Part shown: positions 58,267 to 64,000 of the stretch, piece after piece
How the letters are laid out: every line of letters starts with the position of its first letter
Numbering within the stretch: position 1 is the stretch's first letter
NCBI GenBank assembly: GCA_037444845.1
Contig: JBBILQ010000004.1
Span: 1 to 64,000 of the forward strand
DNA length: 64,000 bases
Reading direction: 5' to 3'
Source of the DNA: JARYMI01 sp037444845
GTDB taxonomy: Bacteria > Acidobacteriota > Aminicenantia > Aminicenantales > UBA8522
Notes under the pieces: generated by a model
Told to the model about the DNA's origin: nothing
Database searches by the model: none
The model's input: the letters and a program-made list of their open reading frames with translations, nothing else
Translations under genes and position numbers: made by a program

Positions 58267-58425
58267 GTCATTGCGAGGAACGCAGTGACGAAGCAATCCG
58301 ACGCAGTCGCCGCGAGCGCAGCGTGGCGGTCTCATGCCTATTTCGCACTTGATGAGATCCCTCGCCATGCTCGGGACGGCCCAAAGGGCCGGATTGCTTC
58401 GCTCCCGCCGGTCGCTCGCAATGAC
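58267..58425. repeat. Palindromic intergenic repeat (GTCATTGCGAG type)
   Basis: GTCATTGCGAG (58267-58277) and CTCGCAATGAC (58415-58425) are exact complements. GAAGCAATCC near the left and GGATTGCTTC near the right extend the arms. The middle is GC-rich. It lies in the 283-base gap between pstS and the Rrf2 gene. No gene is present there. Confidence 0.75.
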
Positions 58426-58511
58426 CATGTAATATTATTAATTACGTTTGTATTAATACGATATAATCGATAGACAAACTAAACTATAAATAAAAAAAAT
58501 ATAGATCAGCG

Positions 58512-58952
58512 TTAATTCCTTCTCCGGCCTGGCTTGGCGGCCCTCGCTTTGCTCGCCAGGTCGGCGAAGGTCGTCCTTTCCATGATCTCCGCCACGGCGT
58601 CCCGGACGTCCTTCCACAGCCATCTCAGGGTGCAGGTGGCCTCGTGCGGGCAGACTTCGTGCGCCGTCACGCTGACGCAGTCGATGGGCGCGAGCGGCCC
58701 GTCCATGACCCGGATGACCTCGGCGACGTTAATCTCGGCAGGCGGCTTGGAAAGCGTATAGCCGCCGTTCGGACCCTTGCGGCTGCGCAGGTAGCCCGCC
58801 CTCTTGAGCTGGAGCAGAATCTGCTCCAGGAACCGCTGCGGGATGTCCTGAGCCTTGGAAATGTCACGGATGTGGAGGGGTTTCTTTTCGTAGTGACGGG
58901 CTAACTCGAGCATGGCCCGGCTGGCGTATTCGCCTTTCGTAGAAAGCCGCAT
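58512..58952 (-). CDS. Rrf2/IscR-family transcription regulator
   Basis: 146 residues. The N-terminal winged helix is typical of Rrf2 (MRLSTKGEYASRAMLELA, IPQRFLEQILLQLKRAGYL, RKGPNGGYTLSKP). Three Cys follow, in DCVSVTAHEVCPHEATC, spaced C-x8-C-x5-C, suitable for an iron-sulfur cluster; IscR has x5 and x5. A palindrome very close to the IscR type-1 binding site lies just upstream, pointing to autoregulation by cluster status. In a genome this rich in iron-sulfur proteins, a regulator of cluster assembly is plausible. Confidence 0.9.
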   Translation of the reverse strand: MRLSTKGEYASRAMLELARHYEKKPLHIRDISKAQDIPQRFLEQILLQLKRAGYLRSRKGPNGGYTLSKPPAEINVAEVIRVMDGPLAPIDCVSVTAHEVCPHEATCTLRWLWKDVRDAVAEIMERTTFADLASKARAAKPGRRRN

Positions 58953-58968
58953 GCGCGTCGATCCCTTT

Positions 58969-58993
58969 ATTGTCGACTAATTCAATCGACTAT
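58969..58993 (-). promoter_or_regulatory. IscR type-1-like operator
   Basis: A 25-base site whose minus strand begins ATAGTCGATTGAAT and ends TAGTCGACAAT. Compared with the published type-1 IscR pattern (ATASYYGACTRWWWYAGTCRRSTAT) I count mismatches at two positions only. It lies 16 bases upstream of the regulator's ATG. Confidence 0.7.
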
Positions 58994-59169
58994 ATCAACT
59001 TATCACGTCTGCAACCTGCTGTCAAGCCATTTTATTGCAAAGCCGCCCTTTCGGGCGACTTGTGGCCGGACAGTGTTTTATAATATCATCCTTGTTCAGA
59101 AGTTCCCCGGGCGAGATGAGCCAGGGGATCTTAGGCCAAAACAAAACCTGTAGAGGAGGAGAAATATTC

Positions 59170-61359
59170 ATGTTTAAACAAAAACGAGCCTTTATAATCC
59201 GCTTCATTCTGTTTCTCTTTCTTGCCAACTTGGCTTTGGGCCAGCCTCACGTTCCGGCGAAAAGAATCACCTTTGAACAGGCCTATTTGAACAAGGAGCC
59301 CCGCCTGCTCGTAAGACTCCCGCGCGCGACCTGGCTCGATGACGAAAATTATCTCCTCCGAGAGACAGACGATAGGGATAAAACCAGGCGCTTATTCAAA
59401 GTGTCTGTCCGGACAGGAGAAAAAACTCTCTTCCTGGATGTCATCGCGCTCGAAAAACGCCTTCCCAAGGGCATGGTTGCCAGGGAACACGTGGCTGCCA
59501 CGCCAGATTTTTCGATCCTTGTGTATTCTTATGAGAATGATCTCTACTGTTATGTTCAACCTGCCGAGAAACTCAAACGGCTGACCGCCACGCCGGCTGA
59601 AGAGGAAAAGAATCCCCGTTTCTCCCCCGACGGAAAATACTTAGCCTACACCCGTTCGAACAACCTTTTTGCCTGTGAGCTCGAAACGGGGCTCGAACAC
59701 CAGCTCACGTCAGATGGATCTGAGACGATTGCCAACGGCTGGGCCTCCTGGGTTTACTACGAAGAAATCCTGGGCCGGATTTCTCGGTATGCAGCCTTCT
59801 GGTGGTCTCCAGACAGCCGAAAGATCGCCTTCCTGCGCTTCGACGACAGCCCGGTCCCGACGTTTCCCATTTTCCACGCTAAAGGCGTTCACGGCGAGCT
59901 CGAAATCCAGAGGTATCCCAAGTCAGGCGATCCCAACCCGCGGGTGAAGTTAGGCGTGGCCAGCCTGCCTGACGGCAACATTGTCTGGGTCGATATCGAT
60001 GACAGGGCGGACCATTACATCGCCTGGCCGCTCTGGCTTCCCGGAGGCTCCGGGCTGACTTTCCAGTGGATGAACCGCGGCCAGGACAACATCAAGATCT
60101 ACGCCATGGACCTCAAGACCGGCGGAAAAGAAGAAATCTTCGACGAAAAACAGCCCTCATGGGTCGAGTTTTTCGAGGACCTCTATTTTTTCAAAGACGG
60201 GAGCGGTTTTCTCCTCCGGAGCGACGTCGACGGGTGGCGGCATCTCTACCATTACGACCTCCAGGGGAAGCTTATCCGTCGCCTGACCGAGGGCCCCTGG
60301 CAGGTAGAGAGCATCAACCTTGTTGACGAAAAAAACAGGCGGGTTTATTTCACTGGCCGGAAGGAGAAAACAACGGAAACTCATCTTTTCAAGGTCGGGC
60401 TCGACGGCCAGGGCCTCGAGCAGCTCACCCGCGAGCCCGGAACCCATCGCAGCCAGGTCTCGCCGGGCGGCAGCTATTTCCTGGATTCTTTCTCGAGCGT
60501 CGATTCTCCCACGCGGCTGGACCTCTTCCGCAGCGACGGGACCGAGCTCAAAACTATCGAACTGAGCGAAACGCCGGAAATGAAGGAATACACGCTGGCA
60601 AAAAAAGAGCTCTTCACCATCCCCACCGAAGACGGCTTCGAGCTTCCTGCTTACTGGCTTCTTCCGCCGGGTTTTGACCCGGCCAAAAAATACCCCGTGC
60701 TTTTTACGATTTACAGCGGGCCGGGATCGGCCACCGTCTCCAATTCCTATCCGCCTTTATCCTCTTTGTTCCTGGCCCAGGAGGGGATCATCGTCATGAG
60801 CGTTGACCACCGAGGCTCGGGCCATTTCGGGAAAAAGGGCATGGCCCTGATGCACCGGAATCTGGGCAAGTGGGAAATGCACGACCTTATCGAAGCGGCC
60901 AAATGGATCCGCCAGAAGCCTTTTGTGGACAGCCAAAGGATCGGCATCACGGGAGGGAGCTACGGCGGCTACACGACCTGCTTGGCCCTGACCTACGGCG
61001 CCGACTACTTCACTCACGGGTTCGCGAGCGCTTCAGTCACAGACTGGAAGCTCTACGACACGGTCTACACCGAGCGCTACATGGACAGGCCGGAGGAGAA
61101 TGAAGATGGGTACAGGTTCGGGTCGGTCATGACCCATGCGGGAAAGCTCAAGGGCGTTCTTTTCCTCGAGCACGGGGCCACTGATGACAACGTCCACATG
61201 CAGAACACCATCCAGCTCATCGATGCCCTGATGGACTTAGACAAAATGTTTGAATTCATGCTGTACCCCGGCCAACGCCACGGGTTCATCGGCAAGAAAC
61301 GGGAAAACTCAAACCGCCGGTCCGTCAATTTCTGGCTCAAACACCTCCTCAATCGTTGA
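59170..61359 (+). CDS. Secreted S9 family dipeptidyl peptidase (DPP4-like)
   Basis: 729 residues from the ATG at 59170, preceded by GAGGAGGAG. The longer frame upstream is unnecessary. Signal peptide about 1-31 (KQKR, hydrophobic IIRFILFLFLANLALG). The beta-propeller, about 40-480, has repeated blades such as NPRFSPDGKYLAYTR and WWSPDSRKIAFLRFDD. The alpha/beta hydrolase is about 490-729, with nucleophile Ser597 in GGSYGGY, Asp672 in ATDDNV and His704 in QRHGF. Releases dipeptides from peptides in the periplasm or outside, in line with amino acid fermentation. Next gene starts 1 base after the stop. Confidence 0.93.
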   Translation: MFKQKRAFIIRFILFLFLANLALGQPHVPAKRITFEQAYLNKEPRLLVRLPRATWLDDENYLLRETDDRDKTRRLFKVSVRTGEKTLFLDVIALEKRLPKGMVAREHVAATPDFSILVYSYENDLYCYVQPAEKLKRLTATPAEEEKNPRFSPDGKYLAYTRSNNLFACELETGLEHQLTSDGSETIANGWASWVYYEEILGRISRYAAFWWSPDSRKIAFLRFDDSPVPTFPIFHAKGVHGELEIQRYPKSGDPNPRVKLGVASLPDGNIVWVDIDDRADHYIAWPLWLPGGSGLTFQWMNRGQDNIKIYAMDLKTGGKEEIFDEKQPSWVEFFEDLYFFKDGSGFLLRSDVDGWRHLYHYDLQGKLIRRLTEGPWQVESINLVDEKNRRVYFTGRKEKTTETHLFKVGLDGQGLEQLTREPGTHRSQVSPGGSYFLDSFSSVDSPTRLDLFRSDGTELKTIELSETPEMKEYTLAKKELFTIPTEDGFELPAYWLLPPGFDPAKKYPVLFTIYSGPGSATVSNSYPPLSSLFLAQEGIIVMSVDHRGSGHFGKKGMALMHRNLGKWEMHDLIEAAKWIRQKPFVDSQRIGITGGSYGGYTTCLALTYGADYFTHGFASASVTDWKLYDTVYTERYMDRPEENEDGYRFGSVMTHAGKLKGVLFLEHGATDDNVHMQNTIQLIDALMDLDKMFEFMLYPGQRHGFIGKKRENSNRRSVNFWLKHLLNR

Positions 61360-61360
61360 G

Positions 61361-62278
61361 ATGGAAGGAACAGAGGCTCAATTCATCGACGTCGCCGCCT
61401 GTCCGGCCTGCGCCGGGCGGAGCTTTCATCCCCACAAAAAGGGAACGTACGCGGGCCGGCTGACCCGGGACGAGATCAAGATCACGGACAGTCAGTACGG
61501 CAGAGTATGGGACCTCAGCCTGTGTCTGGACTGCGGCCATATCTTTGCCAACCCGTGTCCTTCTCCGGACTTTATCTTCTCTCTTTACGGCGAGGTCTGT
61601 GACCCAGAGTACGAAGAAGAGGCGGCCGGACGCTCCAGAAATTTTCTCAGGATTCTCGACGCTCTCGAAAGGATTGTCCCGGAGCGGGGCGCTCTTTTCG
61701 ATGTCGGCGCGGCCACGGGCATCCTGCTCGACATCGCCCGCAGCCGCGGCTGGCAGCCGGACGGCATAGAGCCAAGCTCCTGGGCCGTCAGAATCGCAGC
61801 GGAGAAATATGGCTTGGCCTTGCAGCACGGCCCCTTTGAAACGGCCCGCCTCAAGGAGAACGCTTACGCGGCCGTGCTGATGGTTGATTTCATCGAGCAC
61901 ACGCCTTTGCCCCGCGAGGCGATCGTCCGGGCGCAGCGAATTTTGCGGCCAGCCGGAATCTTAGTTTTGGTGACGCCGGACATCCGCAGCCCGGCCGCAA
62001 AAATCGCTGGCCGGAGGTGGTGGCATCTCCGCCCGGCTCACCTTGCTTTTTTCTCCCGCGCCTCTCTCCAGGCCCTGCTCAGCCGGGCCAGCTTCACGAT
62101 CATCGAGGAGAGGCGGTATGCCTGGACCTTTAGCGCCCACTACCTGCTTTCCAGGAGAAGCCTGACGCGTGTTCTGCTCAAAAATTCAGCTATGGCTTCT
62201 TTTTTCAAACGAATTCCGATAAAATTGGCCCTCGGCGACTCGTTTGAAATATATGCCCGAAAGGACAGAAACGCATGA
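61361..62278 (+). CDS. SAM-dependent methyltransferase with N-terminal zinc ribbon
   Basis: 305 residues from the ATG at 61361. N-terminal zinc-ribbon-like Cys pairs (ACPACAG and LCLDCGH). A class I methyltransferase follows: LFDVGAATGILLDIAR (AdoMet loop), GIEPSS, VLMVDFIEH, RILRPAGILVLVTPD. This domain combination is common in enzymes modifying cell-envelope sugars or lipids. The substrate is unknown. Overlaps the UbiA-like gene by 4 bases, so the two may act on one polyprenol or lipid product. Confidence 0.85.
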   Translation: MEGTEAQFIDVAACPACAGRSFHPHKKGTYAGRLTRDEIKITDSQYGRVWDLSLCLDCGHIFANPCPSPDFIFSLYGEVCDPEYEEEAAGRSRNFLRILDALERIVPERGALFDVGAATGILLDIARSRGWQPDGIEPSSWAVRIAAEKYGLALQHGPFETARLKENAYAAVLMVDFIEHTPLPREAIVRAQRILRPAGILVLVTPDIRSPAAKIAGRRWWHLRPAHLAFFSRASLQALLSRASFTIIEERRYAWTFSAHYLLSRRSLTRVLLKNSAMASFFKRIPIKLALGDSFEIYARKDRNA

Positions 62279-63168
62279 AGGCTTACGTGCGGGCTCTGCG
62301 TCTCGAACGATGGCCGCGCAGCACTGCCATCCTTTTGGGGGGCGCCGGCTTCTTTTTCCTCCACCATGACATCCTTGAGCCCTTCAGCCTGCCGACGATT
62401 CTCTCTCGCCTTCTTTTTTCTTTTCTCCTGACCTGGGGCATATCCACGGCCAACTACGTGATCAACGAAATCGTCGATGTCCCCTACGACGCTCACCATC
62501 CAATCAAGCGACATCGGCCCCTGGTCAAGGGTGAAATCAGCAAAACGTTCTTCATCCTGGTCGGCGTCGCGCTTTCCTTGACTTGCCTCAGCCTGGCAGC
62601 AGCAGCTTTTTCCCGGCCCTTTTTCCTGGCGCTCCTGTCCCTTCTTGCGGCCGGGTTTGTATACAACATCAAGCCCATCAGGACGAAAGACATCCCGTTT
62701 CTCGACGCGGTCTCCGAATCAGCCAACAACCCCATCCGTTTCCTCATCGGCTGGTATGCGTTCTCTCCTTCCCAGCTTTTCCCCCCCCTGAGCTTGCTCA
62801 TCTCGTGGTGGTCGTTCGGGGCTTTCCTGATGGAGGCCAAAAGGTTGTCAGAATTCAGGCTGCTCAAAGAAAACGCCGCCAACTACAGGGCTTCTCACAA
62901 GAAATACACCCGGACGTCTCTCCTCGCCGGCATGGCAGCGAGCGCCGTCCTCTTCATGGCAAGCTACGCGCATTTCGCCCTCAGCCAGGGGCTTCCTCTC
63001 CTCCTCTATGCCTCGCCCCTCCTCCTTCTCTATCTCTCCCTCTTTTTCCATAAAACTCTTCGCGAAAAGGAAATCATGGAAGAACCGGAAACTCTGCTCC
63101 TCCACCCGCTGATTGCGCTCTTCACTTTAGTGCTCCTCCTCCTCTTTGCCCTGGCCTTCTTTTTGTGA
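62275..63168 (+). CDS. UbiA-family prenyltransferase
   Basis: 297 residues with about eight or nine membrane helices. First Asp-rich motif NEIVDVPYD (Asn64, Asp68, Asp72), then HHPIKRHRPLVKG; second motif region YNIKPIRTKDIPFLDAVSES. The HPIKRHRP segment resembles decaprenyl-phosphate phosphoribosyltransferase-like members more than quinone-pathway ones. It transfers a prenyl or phosphoribosyl group at the inner membrane. Product not known. A loop near residues 180-215 (EAKRLSEFRLL, YRASHKKYT) is longer than in most relatives. Confidence 0.82.
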   Translation: MKAYVRALRLERWPRSTAILLGGAGFFFLHHDILEPFSLPTILSRLLFSFLLTWGISTANYVINEIVDVPYDAHHPIKRHRPLVKGEISKTFFILVGVALSLTCLSLAAAAFSRPFFLALLSLLAAGFVYNIKPIRTKDIPFLDAVSESANNPIRFLIGWYAFSPSQLFPPLSLLISWWSFGAFLMEAKRLSEFRLLKENAANYRASHKKYTRTSLLAGMAASAVLFMASYAHFALSQGLPLLLYASPLLLLYLSLFFHKTLREKEIMEEPETLLLHPLIALFTLVLLLLFALAFFL

Positions 63169-63200
63169 TACAGTAGCAACATGTTTGGGGTTTGACAGGC

Positions 63201-63848
63201 ATGAATATCTTGGAAACGTTGCTCAAACTTCTCCTGGCCATCGCTCTCGGCGGGATTATCGGCCTGGAAAGAGAGACCAGCCAGAAGCCTGCCGGGTTGA
63301 GGACTCATATCCTCATCTGCCTGAGCGCAACCATGATGATGGCCTTTTCCCAGTTCATGCTGGCAGGCAAAGGAGCGGCAACGAGCGACATGCTGCGCGT
63401 CGCGGCTGCCGTCATCATGGGCATGGGGTTTATCGGCGCCGGCACGATCATGCAGGCCCAGGGAAGCGTCCACGGGCTGACAACGGCTGCAACCCTTTGG
63501 GCTGTGACCGGGCTGGGGCTGGTCGTCGGAGCAGGCTACTATGCCGTCGCCGTGGTGTTCTCGGTGCTGGTCCTGGCGACTCTCGTCCTCTTCCGCCGAG
63601 TCGAAGAAACCCACCTCAAGAAAGCCCTTTATCGGTATCACCTCAAGATTAAAGACAGCCCTGATTTCCTGATCAACCTGAGAAAACTGGTCTTCCATTT
63701 AGGGCTCAAGATGGCGGAGTTGAACCTGAAAAAGGAAAGGAACATCTTGGCCATCGCCCTCTCCTTCGCTGCGTCTGAAGAAAAGGAGAGGGAATTCCAC
63801 CAGAGCCTCTACGACCTGGCCGATATCCTCGAAATCAAAATTGACTAA
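63201..63848 (+). CDS. MgtC/SapB family membrane protein
   Basis: 215 residues from the ATG at 63201; an in-frame TTG at 63192 is an alternative. Four or five N-terminal membrane helices with the MgtC signature (GGIIGLERE, LRTHILICLSATMMM, GMGFIGAGTIM, GLTTAATLWAVTGLGLVVGAGYY spread over 1-125) and a C-terminal cytoplasmic domain (about 130-215) with an ACT-like pattern. Linked in other bacteria to magnesium limitation or control of ATP synthase. Overlaps the rdgB-like gene by 8 bases. Confidence 0.88.
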   Translation: MNILETLLKLLLAIALGGIIGLERETSQKPAGLRTHILICLSATMMMAFSQFMLAGKGAATSDMLRVAAAVIMGMGFIGAGTIMQAQGSVHGLTTAATLWAVTGLGLVVGAGYYAVAVVFSVLVLATLVLFRRVEETHLKKALYRYHLKIKDSPDFLINLRKLVFHLGLKMAELNLKKERNILAIALSFAASEEKEREFHQSLYDLADILEIKID

Positions 63849-64000
63849 AAAGAAGCTCGTTCTGGCCACCTCAAACCGGGGCAAATTCAGAGAAATAAAA
63901 GAGTATCTGGCCGACCTTCCCGTCCATATCGTTTCCCTCGATGACCTGAGCTCAAGCGAGGAGGTCGAAGAAAAAGGAAAGACTTTTTTTGAGAATGCCC
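63841..64000 (+). CDS. rdgB: RdgB/HAM1 nucleotide pyrophosphatase (5' part, cut by window)
   Basis: Starts at TTG 63841, overlapping the MgtC gene end, and runs off the window. The first 53 residues include KKLVLATSNRGKFREIKEYL, the SNxGKxxE substrate loop of XTP/dITP pyrophosphatases, and EEKGKTFFENA, the conserved ExGxTFxENA. Removes non-canonical purine triphosphates such as ITP and XTP. The remainder and the true length cannot be judged. Confidence 0.85.
   Translation, partial: MTKKKLVLATSNRGKFREIKEYLADLPVHIVSLDDLSSSEEVEEKGKTFFENA

Noticed and set aside
59035..59169. N-terminal extension of the S9 peptidase
   Set aside because: A strong GAGGAGGAG ribosome binding site and a clean signal peptide favour the ATG at 59170.

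Overview
The window looks like a chromosomal stretch of an uncultured strict anaerobe with a Gram-negative-type envelope (lipoprotein signals, a periplasmic phosphate-binding protein). Most of it, about 4.6-51.2 kb, is a hydrogen and electron-bifurcation island. It holds three [NiFe]-hydrogenase small/large subunit pairs, two HdrBC sets, several HdrA-type flavoproteins, NuoE/F/G-type modules, a sensory [FeFe]-hydrogenase-like protein and hydrogenase maturation genes. The gene style fits lineages such as Candidatus Aminicenantes or Desulfobacterota. No rRNA or ribosomal protein gene is present, so this placement is only an inference.

Layout. 0-0.4 kb is a string of GC-rich hairpins. 0.5-3.5 kb encodes a sensor kinase and an HD-GYP response regulator, followed by tRNA-Glu and tRNA-Lys (minus strand) and a lipoprotein. 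4.6-7.6 kb is a group 3 (Mvh-like) hydrogenase with its maturation protease. 7.7-11.5 kb is a regulatory cassette: DRTGG, GHKL ATPase, HydS-like iron-sulfur protein, DRTGG, PHP, GHKL ATPase. 11.5-15.4 kb (minus) holds a receiver/Cys-rich protein with a sigma-54 promoter and an NtrC/kinase pair. 15.7-19.9 kb holds an unknown protein, two decayed hdrA/mvhD remnants, an AAA ATPase and a BglII-like restriction-modification pair whose endonuclease is split by a MITE. 20.2-30.4 kb (minus) is one operon: hdrC-hdrC-hdrB, hdrA/nuoE fusion, ferredoxin-like, nuoF/gltD fusion, nuoG/hdrA fusion, mvhD, small protein. It diverges from mvhD-mvhG-mvhA at 30.7-33.6 kb. 34.0-37.3 kb is a kinase/NtrC pair, followed by a sigma-54 promoter and a group 3b (sulfhydrogenase-type) operon at 37.7-42.4 kb. 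Its large subunit carries a fused protease-like domain. 42.6-46.3 kb has a second sigma-54 promoter, two receivers, a hybrid kinase, hycI-like, hypB and hypA. 46.3-51.2 kb (minus) is hdrC-hdrB-hdrA, with a GltD module inside HdrA. 51.8-64 kb is more ordinary: large NAD-type glutamate dehydrogenase, pstSCAB, an Rrf2/IscR-like regulator with an operator-like palindrome, an S9 peptidase, a methyltransferase, a UbiA-family protein, MgtC and the start of rdgB.

How the parts may work together. The 20-34 kb divergon encodes everything expected of one large flavin-based electron-bifurcating assembly. It would join H2 (MvhAGD), NADH (NuoEF type), a second pyridine nucleotide (GltD type), ferredoxin-like clusters and HdrBC. 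The unusual feature is modular. One HdrA appears cut in two near its first ferredoxin motif, with NuoE attached to one half and a NuoG-type module to the other. In the 46-50 kb HdrA, a GltD module is inserted near the same point. Three sigma-54 promoters and many two-component proteins suggest strong environmental control of hydrogen metabolism. Repeats include a MITE with 4-bp target duplications (two copies, one nested in another repeat) and multi-hairpin elements.
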